Source: Candidatus Zixiibacteriota bacterium | GTDB lineage: Bacteria; Zixibacteria; MSB-5A5; UBA10806; 4484-95 | Direction: 5' to 3' | DNA length: 64,000 nucleotides | NCBI GenBank assembly: GCA_024231855.1 | Contig: JAAEQD010000246.1 | Coordinates: 1-64,000 of the forward strand | Position numbers and translations under genes: made by a program | The notes under the pieces: generated by a model | The model's database searches: none | Told to the model about the DNA's origin: nothing | The model's input: the letters and a program-made list of their open reading frames with translations, nothing else | Part shown: positions 1 through 6,622 of the stretch, piece by piece | Numbering within the stretch: position 1 is the first letter of the stretch | Layout of the letters: every line of letters begins with the position of its first letter

Positions 1-486
1 AATACCAGCCGATATAAGCGTAGCCATCGAGCCGTCACTTGCAACCGCCTGTTTATCCTTGATGGCCTTCATAGTTGCAGGATTCATGAACATATCCACC
101 ACACTGGTGACGCCGAATACAAGTGTCTGTTTAAGCTGTTCTTCCGACCAGACGTGGACATGCGCATCAAGGAGACCTGGAAGAAGCGTCATACTCTGGC
201 CATCGATAAGCGCGGCACCGTCTGGTGCGGGTGAGTCCATGCCAACGCCGACGATGATGTCGCCCTTGATCACGACTCGTGTATCCGGAATGACATTCTC
301 ACCGTCGAATATGCGGACATTGTCGATGACCACGGCCGGCACAACTGACCCGGCAAGTGCAACTGATGGCACCGCAGTTGCAATGACCACGATTCCAATA
401 CAGGCTATCATCAACGCAAGAATCGCATTGCTAACTAGTGCCCCTACTGCCTCATTGCAGCTGGTGTCCTTTCTAAGTATGAACAT
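1..486 (-). CDS. Amidohydrolase family protein, N-terminal part (runs off window)
   Basis: The reverse strand reads from an ATG at 486 through to the window edge without a stop, giving 162 residues of an amidohydrolase N terminus. Residues about 17-46 form a hydrophobic signal or anchor. A small beta-sandwich follows, with the typical pattern of an imidazolonepropionase/dihydroorotase-like metal hydrolase: NVRIFDGENV, then LLPGLLDAHVHVW. The His-x-His pair (H109, H111) provides two of the metal ligands; the other ligands lie outside the window. A purine-rich AAAGGA lies about 9 nt before the ATG. The gene follows the winged-helix regulator by 13 bp, so it is probably the last gene of a three-gene operon. 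The substrate cannot be told; exported amidohydrolases of this kind are often annotated as peptidases or imidazolonepropionase-like. Confidence 0.85.
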   Translation of the reverse strand, partial: MFILRKDTSCNEAVGALVSNAILALMIACIGIVVIATAVPSVALAGSVVPAVVIDNVRIFDGENVIPDTRVVIKGDIIVGVGMDSPAPDGAALIDGQSMTLLPGLLDAHVHVWSEEQLKQTLVFGVTSVVDMFMNPATMKAIKDKQAVASDGSMATLISAGI

Positions 487-499
487 ATTGATAGTCCTT

Positions 500-802
500 T
501 CATTTAGACCGTTTGATGTATTGCTCAAGCACGGAGATATATTTTTGGTATGCTACACGCCCCTTAGCTGTAATTGAACAGGTCGTCTTCGGCTTTTTGG
601 CCTCAAAGTGTTTGACTATTTTGATGTATTCAGCGCTCTCGAGCCTGGACAAGTGTGTGCTCAGATTGCCATCGGTTGCGCCAGTGACTTCTTTCAAATA
701 GCCGAAGTCAGCGTCTTTCATGGAGTGCAGGACAGTCATTGCCGACAGACGAATGGGTGCATGGATTATTGGATCAAGTTGGGTGTACTTAACCATTTGC
801 AT
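500..802 (-). CDS. Winged-helix transcriptional regulator (HTH_34-like)
   Basis: This 100-residue protein is a stand-alone winged helix of the MarR/ArsR-like type often called HTH_34. It has a helix-turn-helix (FGYLKEVTGATDGNLSTHLS), a recognition helix (LESAEYIKIVK), then a beta wing (KKPKTTCSITAKGRVAYQKY) and a C-terminal dimerisation helix. The ATG at 802 overlaps the upstream TGA stop by one base (TGATG), and a GAGG lies four bases before it. A GTG at 805 or an ATG at 796 are alternatives. Such regulators are commonly co-transcribed with a small membrane protein, as here. A palindrome over the operon promoter (1448-1464) is a plausible autoregulatory site. The DNA-binding role is well supported; the ligand is unknown. 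Confidence 0.85.
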   Translation of the reverse strand: MQMVKYTQLDPIIHAPIRLSAMTVLHSMKDADFGYLKEVTGATDGNLSTHLSRLESAEYIKIVKHFEAKKPKTTCSITAKGRVAYQKYISVLEQYIKRSK

Positions 803-1425
803 CACACCTCAGGATTAGCGTTCTGTCCGCGGAAATGCAGCATAAGGAGATATCCCGGTATCAAGTAGCCGGGAACAAGGACAACTGACATTATGAGCGG
901 GTGATAGTGAAAAGGCACTAGCATCATCGTTACCCCTCCACCCCACAAGAAAAGTGCCCCAATCCACAAAGAGGTCCATTCCATAATTCTGCCTGACGCA
1001 AAAACACCGATTCCCGCGATAAACGAAATGAAAGGATAGATGGACTCGAAAGGAAAGGACATCGTAATGGTATTGACAATCATCATAATGAAGAAAGCCA
1101 GTCCGCAAGCCAGCCAGATGCTGTCGTAGGCGTGTTCGACATACGAAGTGTGCCTTGCTCGCTTGGAGTAGCGTCTCTTGAGAACCATGCTGACAATTCC
1201 TCCGATCGGCATGAAGGTAGCCCACGGTAGCCAAATCAACGACTCTCTGCCGTATTCGTTGAGTGCAAAGGTGATCAAACAGGCAAGCGAGACGAGGACA
1301 CCCCATAGGAGGAAGAAAGCTCCCCTGTCGGCCACTGTTTGTTGGGTCTTCTGGATCATCTGCGCAACGATCTTCAGTTCCTGGCGGGCATCTATTTTTT
1401 GCCTCGCCTCGTCATTCGTCTTCAA
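802..1425 (-). CDS. Multi-pass membrane protein, partner of winged-helix regulator
   Basis: The protein has about 207 residues with a charged N-terminal helix (about 1-35) followed by four or five hydrophobic segments (FFLLWGVLVSLACLITFAL, LIWLPWATFMPIGGIVSMVL, IWLACGLAFFIMMIVNTI, IYPFISFIAGIGVFASG, LWIGALFLWGGGVTMML). I chose a TTG start at 1425 because a strong AAAGGAG (1432-1438) sits exactly six bases upstream. The longer open frame would begin beyond this ribosome site and inside the promoter region. It overlaps the regulator gene by one base. Membrane proteins of this layout next to HTH_34 regulators are common, but their role is not established. I do not recognise a named family from sequence alone. 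Confidence 0.75.
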   Translation of the reverse strand: MKTNDEARQKIDARQELKIVAQMIQKTQQTVADRGAFFLLWGVLVSLACLITFALNEYGRESLIWLPWATFMPIGGIVSMVLKRRYSKRARHTSYVEHAYDSIWLACGLAFFIMMIVNTITMSFPFESIYPFISFIAGIGVFASGRIMEWTSLWIGALFLWGGGVTMMLVPFHYHPLIMSVVLVPGYLIPGYLLMLHFRGQNANPEV

Positions 1426-1447
1426 ATCAAACTCCTTTCTATAAAGT

Positions 1448-1464
1448 ACTTTGTTTAACAAAGT
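1448..1464. promoter_or_regulatory. Palindromic operator candidate
   Basis: ACTTTGTT-T-AACAAAGT is a perfect 8+1+8 palindrome. It overlaps the -10 element of the minus-strand operon promoter and the predicted transcription start. Its position is what is expected of a repressor site, and the operon encodes a winged-helix regulator. That it is the autoregulatory operator is an inference. Confidence 0.5.
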
Positions 1465-1489
1465 TACTTATCCATTACGAACTTGTCAA
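1461..1489 (-). promoter_or_regulatory. Sigma-70-type promoter of the regulator operon
   Basis: On the minus strand TTGACA (1489-1484) is followed after exactly 17 bp by TAACTT (1466-1461). The start of transcription would fall near 1454, about 29 nt before the TTG start codon of the membrane protein. Confidence 0.6.
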
Positions 1490-1629
1490 GGGAAATGTTT
1501 CAACCAGTGAGCGAAAGTGTCCTAACTTGCTGCCAGAAGAGGTAAAAACACTCTGACAAATCCTTGACCAAAGTGATAACACGTTATTCGGCGTTATTGG
1601 GGGATATAGACTTACAAAGGCAGGGGTGG

Positions 1630-1644
1630 GGGGTATTATACCCC
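1630..1644. terminator. Palindrome, possible original ssrA terminator
   Basis: GGGGTAT-T-ATACCCC is a perfect palindrome about 40 bp beyond the outer ssrA-end copy, in the position where the native terminator of ssrA would have been before the island was inserted. There is no clear T-run, so the terminator role is weak. Confidence 0.3.
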
Positions 1645-1682
1645 TGTCCAATTTGTAATCTATTGTTTTGTAATGAGTTATA

Positions 1683-1703
1683 TAAATGGAGGCGGGGGGA
1701 ATC
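1683..1703 (-). repeat. Direct-repeat copy of ssrA 3' end (att-like site, distal)
   Basis: These 21 bases are identical to 6157-6177, the acceptor-stem end of the tmRNA gene, in the same orientation. The match stops abruptly at 1704. This is the classical footprint of integration at the 3' end of ssrA: one copy keeps the gene intact and the other marks the far end of the inserted DNA. Confidence 0.8.
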
Positions 1704-1852
1704 TACATACACTGTTTTCGTAACCCTCAGAGACACATCAAATTACGACTCAACTCATTGATCCCCATGAAATTCTAATTTTTATTTGGTTTTATTTGTT
1801 TGTGTTTGTTTTTATCTGTTTTGATCTCGATTTGGCACAAATCCGGCCCAGA
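1701..1852. repeat. Element-end arm repeat, copy A
   Basis: This ~152-bp stretch aligns without gaps to 3448-3599 at roughly 80 percent identity counted by eye. It has an inner conserved block (GTAACCCTCAGAGACACAT), then about five phased 10-bp T-rich units (TTTTTATTTG, GTTTTATTTG and so on), and ends in TTTGGCACAAATCCGGCCC. Repeated short sites next to an att core are typical of tyrosine-recombinase arm regions. It contains no credible gene. The rest of the gene-free stretch 1426-2004 shows only the promoter, the palindrome and these repeats. Confidence 0.7.
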
Positions 1853-2004
1853 GTTTTCACCTCACCATGACCAAATTATGACTACTCAGCCCCAATGAAA
1901 CATTTTACAAATCTGACCGTCTACTATACTGATAGTCTACAACACAGTTGAAATAATAACCTCCATTGAAAAAGATGGACTATTAGGGAAAGGAGCCTAA
2001 GGAG

Positions 2005-3156
2005 ATGAGTTTGTTAAGCCTATTCTTGGTGCCTACTAATACCTTCATAAGAATGGGGGCAACCATCTACTGGAATACAGTGTTCGTTGTGTCACTGTAT
2101 CTGGCCCTCTTGATTCCAACCTTTTCAATGGCTGCTGAGCCTCAACGTGATACGTCTACTTCAATATCTGTTCCTCAGGTCGCACAATTCCATGATGAAT
2201 CTGCTCTTGATCAAGATGATATGTGTATTTGGGTAAACTCAGTAGATTCATCCAAAAGTTTGGTGATCACATCAGACAAGGATGCAGGTAAGATATTCGT
2301 CTACGATCTGAATGGTAAAACAATGCAGATTATCTCAAATCCAAAACCCGGCAATATCGATGTTAGATATGGTTTCCCATTCCAAGATAAACTTGTGGAT
2401 ATTGTTGTTGCTAACCAGAGAAAGGGTGGCTGGCTTCGGTATCTTGGTGTAGAAGGATTTAAGATCATTGTATACATGGTGGATCATTTGGAGCGTCAAT
2501 TAATAAGAATTGATGATGGTTCAATTATTACTGATAAACCAACCGGTGGGACGCTGTATCATAATCCTACTAGCGATAAGTTCTATTTCATTAAGACTAG
2601 CGAGGAAGACGACGGCACTGTGGAACAATTCAAACTCTACGATAACGGTGAGGGATCTGTAATGGGCACCAAAGTTAGAGAGTGGATTCTGCCAGGTTGC
2701 GAGGGAGCCGTTGCTGATGATGAGAATCAAGTCTTGTTTATAGCACAAGAAGATGTTGGTATCTGGAAATTCGGAGCTGAACCAATGGACAGTAACTCCG
2801 GACAACTTATCGCAAAAGTAGGTGACAACGGGTTGGCTGATGATGTAGAAGGGCTCGCTATCTTCAAAACAGGGAAACACGATGGCTACCTGGTGGCATC
2901 CAGCCAATTGCGGAGTGTATTTATGGTATATGACAGAACGCTTGATCATCACTTTGTAGGTCACTTCAACGTAAGCAAAGTTATGGAAACGGACGGTATT
3001 GCTATTACAAGTGCCAATTTGGGTGGCTCATTTAAGTCCGGCCTATTTCTGTGTCACACTGATCCTGAGCCATCACCAGTAGTGGCTGTCAATTGGGGGG
3101 AGATCACAAAAATTCTTGGGTTACTAAGTGATTCAACCAGAACACTTGACAAGTAA
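2005..3156 (+). CDS. Beta-propeller phytase (3-phytase family)
   Basis: This 383-residue exported protein matches the six-bladed beta-propeller phytase family (PF02333), which uses calcium to hydrolyse phytate phosphomonoesters. Diagnostic stretches are the blade 1 pattern HDESALDQDDMCIWVN, the strand SLVITSDKDAGKIFVYDL, GCEGAVADDE, and DDVEGLAIF near the C terminus. The N terminus is hydrophobic (VVSLYLALLIPTFSMA, about residues 30-45), consistent with a signal peptide. An AAGGAG abuts the first ATG and another AAAGGAG lies nine bases earlier, so the first ATG is usable. An internal ATG 16 codons later would give a neater signal peptide. The gene is alone in its stretch, flanked on both sides by the arm repeats of the ssrA island, so it looks like island cargo. 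Phosphate scavenging is the expected role. Confidence 0.85.
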   Translation: MSLLSLFLVPTNTFIRMGATIYWNTVFVVSLYLALLIPTFSMAAEPQRDTSTSISVPQVAQFHDESALDQDDMCIWVNSVDSSKSLVITSDKDAGKIFVYDLNGKTMQIISNPKPGNIDVRYGFPFQDKLVDIVVANQRKGGWLRYLGVEGFKIIVYMVDHLERQLIRIDDGSIITDKPTGGTLYHNPTSDKFYFIKTSEEDDGTVEQFKLYDNGEGSVMGTKVREWILPGCEGAVADDENQVLFIAQEDVGIWKFGAEPMDSNSGQLIAKVGDNGLADDVEGLAIFKTGKHDGYLVASSQLRSVFMVYDRTLDHHFVGHFNVSKVMETDGIAITSANLGGSFKSGLFLCHTDPEPSPVVAVNWGEITKILGLLSDSTRTLDK

Positions 3157-3440
3157 TGGATTAGTGATCGACTTTTTATAACCGACCGAATAGATTAAAT
3201 TAGCACTCTGATTTATACCTGAACTTTTACAAGACGGATTTGATTTGACACAAACGAGAATATGGGATTTAAGAGTTCTTAAAATAAATGGAGTTAAGTA
3301 AAAGTAGTTAGATGTTAGCCGCAGAACTTGAAATTGCTGTATACAATTGTATTTCATATAAAAAATAATTAGTGGGAGGTGGGAGAGCGAATCCCATAAT
3401 TATCTAACTAGTTGACACACAACAACTTGCAATCTAATAG

Positions 3441-3450
3441 AGGGGGGATC
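3441..3450 (-). repeat. Diverged ssrA-end-like core between the two element arms
   Basis: AGGGGGGATC here corresponds to the GGGGGGAATC core of the ssrA 3' end and is followed by the second arm copy exactly as at 1683-1703. It looks like the junction between two tandem related insertions that has decayed. Confidence 0.5.
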
Positions 3451-3599
3451 TACATGCGCTGTTTTTGTAACCCTCAGAGACACATTAAATTACGGCGCAA
3501 CTCGTTGAAGTGCATAAAATTCCTGTTTTTATTTGGTTTTATTTATTTGTATATATTTTTACTTGTTTTTACTTCAATTTGGCACAAATCTGGCACAGA
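3448..3599. repeat. Element-end arm repeat, copy B
   Basis: This is the gapless homologue of 1701-1852, with the same conserved block, phased 10-bp T-rich units and a clearer pair of direct repeats at the end (TTTGGCACAAATCTGGCACA). The gene-free stretch 3157-3721 otherwise holds a G-rich patch at about 3376-3399 (GTGGGAGGTGGGAGAGCG) that resembles a tRNA or tmRNA 3' end less closely. I see no gene in it. Confidence 0.7.
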
Positions 3600-3697
3600 A
3601 TAAGATGGCAAACAATCCGAATTATTAGAAATCTTTATTATCTCTCCAGCCCTAGTCATTCGATAGTAAATCTATACGCCCGGAAACCCCTGCAGTA

Positions 3698-3739
3698 TCA
3701 GGTTATCGGGCGATCTTATCTTTACTGCTGATAACCTGA
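3698..3739. terminator. Long-loop hairpin at the end of the methyltransferase gene
   Basis: TCAGGTTATC (3698-3707) and GATAACCTGA (3730-3739) form a perfect 10-bp inverted repeat with a 22-nt loop. The right arm covers the last sense codons of the methyltransferase and the loop holds its stop. No T-run follows, so it may be an RNA-stability hairpin or part of the mobile structure rather than a simple terminator. Confidence 0.35.
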
Positions 3740-4552
3740 ATTCACAAGTGAGTAGACGACGGGACTCAGTTTTCCTAACATCTGATAGACTCCATAGTGA
3801 CAGTTCGCTAACTCACACGCATAGTCCTTCTCTCCGAATTCGGCAATATACCGTTCGCGATTTCGTCTTAACCGAGCAATGCGGAGTAACTGCTTTGAGG
3901 TTATCTTGGATTCGGTTTCTTCACCGTACTCACGCCATTCACTACTGAAAACATCTGCTTCTATGATAGAAAACCCAGCTTCGGTGAAGGCACGTTCGAA
4001 AAATTCGCGAGACATATTCTCAGGCATTGTTGCCGCCGGCGTCCAGAGATGTTTAGCTTCTTCTTCCGTCAAGAGATCGGTCGCGAACACCTCGAAAATC
4101 AACATCTTTCCGTTAGCTTTCAATACCCGCGCGCAGGATTTAAAAGCTTGTTGAAGATCTTGCATATGCCCCAGAACATCCCGGCACCAGATGAAGTCGA
4201 ACCTGCTCTCAGGGTAAGGCATATCATGAATATCACCCTGAATCACTTCAATAGCGTGCGTTAATTCCTTGTCCTTGATATTTTGCTGTGCCTCCCGGAT
4301 ATTAGATTCCACAAAGTCTATTCCCTCAACGCGGCACCCGAAGCGGCGATGCAGTTCACAAGCCTGAACTGCATGGCGACATCCGGTATCCAGTACGATG
4401 CTATCGGAAGTCGGATCTAAATCATTGAATTTATCATACAAAGTATCTGGGGAACGAGGATTCAGACTTTGGTCCAATATGTCCAGGAAAGCCTCATAAC
4501 TCTTATGGCTGCCGGCGTACATTTCCTCAATGGTAAGTTTAACTGGTTTCAT
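3722..4552 (-). CDS. Class I SAM-dependent methyltransferase
   Basis: This 276-residue protein has a Rossmann-type methyltransferase core. Motif I is SIVLDTGCRHAVQACE (residues 51-66, with D55 and G57). The acidic end of beta-2 follows in GCRVEGIDFVESNI, then GDIHDMPYPESRFDFIWCRDVLGHMQD (motifs II-III) and ARVLKANGKMLIFEVF (motif IV/post-I). The layout is that of ubiE/sarcosine-dimethylglycine-type small-molecule methyltransferases (Methyltransf_11/25). AGGAG lies about nine bases before the ATG. It is a single gene between two gene-free stretches inside the ssrA island and runs opposite to the phytase. The substrate cannot be deduced; the C-terminal extension (about 180-276) is not a domain I recognise. 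Confidence 0.8.
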   Translation of the reverse strand: MKPVKLTIEEMYAGSHKSYEAFLDILDQSLNPRSPDTLYDKFNDLDPTSDSIVLDTGCRHAVQACELHRRFGCRVEGIDFVESNIREAQQNIKDKELTHAIEVIQGDIHDMPYPESRFDFIWCRDVLGHMQDLQQAFKSCARVLKANGKMLIFEVFATDLLTEEEAKHLWTPAATMPENMSREFFERAFTEAGFSIIEADVFSSEWREYGEETESKITSKQLLRIARLRRNRERYIAEFGEKDYACELANCHYGVYQMLGKLSPVVYSLVNSGYQQ

Positions 4553-4868
4553 CTTCCGTTTCTCCTATGATCGTTAACCTATAGTTCAGAGAATTCAATG
4601 TACTGATTTCAGAATTCAATTTCAATCGATTTTGATATTCTGCCCCCATTGTTCTTTGATTCAAACCATTTGAGAACATCCTTTTCTTTATGTAAACAAA
4701 CCTACCTAATTTCACATGCGGAATATACCTAATACAAGCGCACTGTTAGTCAATAGTTTTTGAAAAATATCAATTGAAAGTGGGGGGGCGAGCCCCATCC
4801 GAAAAATGTACCAGGTCATTTGCTACGTGTATAGTACAATTTTAGATATTTATCTTTTTTACGCCATT
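4553..4868. other. Gene-free AT-rich stretch in the ssrA island
   Basis: No coding frame is convincing here. The one notable item is a G-run followed by GCGAGCCCC at about 4782-4798, which recalls a T-arm/acceptor end and sits between the methyltransferase and the peptidase, as the other ssrA-end-like patches sit between cargo genes. Confidence 0.4.
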
Positions 4869-5993
4869 TTATTTTAACAGCGTTTCGGCGCTTATTGATA
4901 CTCTTATAGTTCCTTGGGGCTTGCTCTCCAAATACCCTATCGTTATCTTTGAGTTATATTTGGTTGTTGCAGATTTAAGGCGAATCAACAATTTCGAATA
5001 ATCGCTTTCCTTAAGTTCCTCAAATGCCCATACATCTTTGAACTTCTTCGTAAGTGCGTCTATAACGGAATCAAATAGTATTACGGCTATTTCCCTATCA
5101 TCCCCATTGTAAAAATCAGCCTTAAATTCCCACATTCCATCCGAATAGCGCCAAACATCGCAATCCTGCCAACCTTTTGGACATCGATGAGTGTAATATC
5201 TTATATTTCCGTCTATGTCACTTTCACGTCTAGATAACCTTCGAGACGGAAAGCCTCTATTCGCCCCAACTGCCAACGATTTGACGGCCAGACAAAACTC
5301 TCCCCAATCTATTACTTCTTGCTTGTGCGTTTGGTACTGATTTTTGTTAGAACGTTGCACTTGGATCCTCCACATTCCCATGACTAGATTAGAGAATTGT
5401 CCTGCATCCCATTCCACCTTGCCTTGGTTTTTTCGGTTTATATCTGAGGGCCACGGATCTCGGACTACAACGCTCATTATTCGCGGACCAATTGGAGAAT
5501 CATTGTAGCTGGCGGCTGTAAGCAATACTGCATGTCCTGATAGTGGACCTGATCGATAGCCAACAATTATGGGTTGACCTTGAAGTAATTGCTCCGAAAT
5601 CTGTTTCTCATTGACAGCTCCTGGATAAAATTCTGAAAAAACCGTATAGCTCGTCTTATTAGCGTCAATGCCCCAGCCATTCAGATTGTTCGATATAGTT
5701 TGCCAACTCCCCGGCCAGTCTGGTAACTGACCATAGGGATCAACCCCATAAGATCTAAATACAATCTCCTTTTGTGAAACAGTTACCTTATGATAGTTCA
5801 TTAACATCTCAATACAGGCCGCCCAGCACCACTGACTATTCTCTTGTTCGGAGTAAACAGTATCAAGAGAGTCGGATGGTATCCCCATCCACTTAGCTCC
5901 ATAAACAATCTGATTAGCTTGTGTCGTAGTGGTCGAAAGAAGTGCTATTAAAATAATAGCCATAAATATTATGCCAAATCTCCACCTGACCAT
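4869..5993 (-). CDS. Secreted papain-like cysteine peptidase (C70/C39-like)
   Basis: The 374-residue product begins with a signal peptide (FGIIFMAIILIALLSTTTTQA, cut near residue 26). The papain-like fold follows: QENSQWCWAACIEML carries the catalytic Cys (C56), SGHAVLL carries the His (H154), and VVVRDPWP carries the third residue (D179). This order and the CWAAC signature match the AvrRpt2-like C70 and the C39-like peptidase groups. Residues about 200-374 form a separate C-terminal region with no family I recognise. AGGGGGA lies five bases before the ATG. It is the cargo gene nearest to intact ssrA. An extracellular proteolytic or bacteriocin-like processing role is possible, but no cognate substrate or transporter is adjacent. 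Confidence 0.75.
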   Translation of the reverse strand: MVRWRFGIIFMAIILIALLSTTTTQANQIVYGAKWMGIPSDSLDTVYSEQENSQWCWAACIEMLMNYHKVTVSQKEIVFRSYGVDPYGQLPDWPGSWQTISNNLNGWGIDANKTSYTVFSEFYPGAVNEKQISEQLLQGQPIIVGYRSGPLSGHAVLLTAASYNDSPIGPRIMSVVVRDPWPSDINRKNQGKVEWDAGQFSNLVMGMWRIQVQRSNKNQYQTHKQEVIDWGEFCLAVKSLAVGANRGFPSRRLSRRESDIDGNIRYYTHRCPKGWQDCDVWRYSDGMWEFKADFYNGDDREIAVILFDSVIDALTKKFKDVWAFEELKESDYSKLLIRLKSATTKYNSKITIGYLESKPQGTIRVSISAETLLK

Positions 5994-6156
5994 AATATCC
6001 CCCTAAGGTTAAAGATTATGTTTAATTGATTTATACCGCTTGCTACAATATAAATGTTTATATAAATTTATTATGACTAGATAGGTCTGTCAAGTACATT
6101 TTATTGGTGGTGCAAACTACGAACTATGAAGTATAACTTGTTGTATAATAATTACT

Positions 6157-6177
6157 TAAATGGAGGCGGGGGGAATC
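6157..6177 (-). repeat. ssrA 3' end copy of the direct repeat (att-like, proximal)
   Basis: This 21-bp sequence is shared exactly with 1683-1703 and covers the 3' acceptor strand and part of the T-arm of the tmRNA. It is the copy that keeps the tmRNA functional. Confidence 0.8.
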
Positions 6178-6518
6178 GAACCCCCGTCCGAGAATAACCC
6201 GTATGGGCCATCTACATGCGTAGGTTTCCTATTAATCTCGCCTGAGAGACGCCGGAAAACCAGGCTTCATCTCAGGCCGACCCTGATAAATCTCACGACG
6301 TCAGGCCAGAGTAATCCTTTCATCGCCAGCTTCCCTAATCGACACCCGAATCAGGGCCGGAAAGCGTACCCCGGTCGGATGAGCTACCGTTTTAGTTAGG
6401 CAGCCATAGCATACGAATAATCGTCGCCAATTAATTGTTTTGTTCCCGTTTTTAACGATGCCCGGGTCATCGGCACGCAGACCCTAACTAGCTAAACCCG
6501 TCGAAACCTGTCGCCCCC
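6161..6518 (-). ncRNA. ssrA: Transfer-messenger RNA (tmRNA)
   Basis: The 5' end GGGGGCGACAGGTTTCGACG and the 3' end with T-arm GGGGGTTCGATTCCCCC and acceptor CGCCTCC are the hallmarks of tmRNA. The seven-base acceptor stem GGGGGCG/CGCCTCC pairs fully, including one G-U pair. The discriminator A is at 6161 and CCA is not encoded. The mature molecule would be about 358 nt. It tags proteins from stalled ribosomes for degradation. The tag frame lies at 6446-6396 and a good promoter lies upstream. Immediately after the 3' end there is no hairpin terminator, in line with replacement of the native downstream sequence by the island. Confidence 0.95.
6396..6446 (-). other. tmRNA proteolysis-tag reading frame
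   Basis: Reading in the frame that ends at a TAA (6398-6396) gives a tag ending DDYSYAMAA, with the hydrophobic YAMAA end typical of tags recognised by ClpXP-type proteases. Upstream in the same frame the sequence reads GTKQLIG. The resume codon is likely the GGA at 6446 or a nearby triplet; I cannot fix it from sequence alone. Confidence 0.65.
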
Positions 6519-6543
6519 ATGTAGTTTTCAAAGAACACACTGT

Positions 6544-6572
6544 AATATAACTATCGACTCTATCCCGGTCAA
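6544..6572 (-). promoter_or_regulatory. Sigma-70-type promoter of ssrA
   Basis: TTGACC (6572-6567) and TATATT (6549-6544) are separated by exactly 17 bp on the minus strand. The start would fall about 17-20 nt before the mature tmRNA 5' end. Confidence 0.75.
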
Positions 6573-6622
6573 TGATTACTCTAATTATTATTACTGGTGA
6601 TAATCGCTGAAAGTTTCAATTT

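Noticed and set aside
59-577. Plus-strand 172-codon frame at the window start
   Set aside because: It lies opposite the amidohydrolase, which has a signal peptide, HVH motif and ribosome site on the minus strand.
815-1306. Minus-strand 163-codon frame
   Set aside because: It is an alternative frame of the membrane protein at 802-1425, which has the better ribosome site and hydrophobic pattern.
1842-3598. TGGCACAAATCTGGCA in the arm repeats as a sigma-54 promoter
   Set aside because: The spacing fits but the -12 part reads TGGC or CGGC rather than TTGC, and no gene follows copy B in the right direction; arm-type repeats explain it better.
3698-3739. The hairpin at the methyltransferase end as an integron attC site
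   Set aside because: The arms lack the RYYYAAC/GTTRRRY core boxes and no integron integrase is present.
6160-6399. Plus-strand open frame beginning MEAGGIEPPSENN
   Set aside because: It is the antisense translation of the tmRNA 3' end, a well-known artefact, and the RNA gene on the other strand explains the sequence fully.
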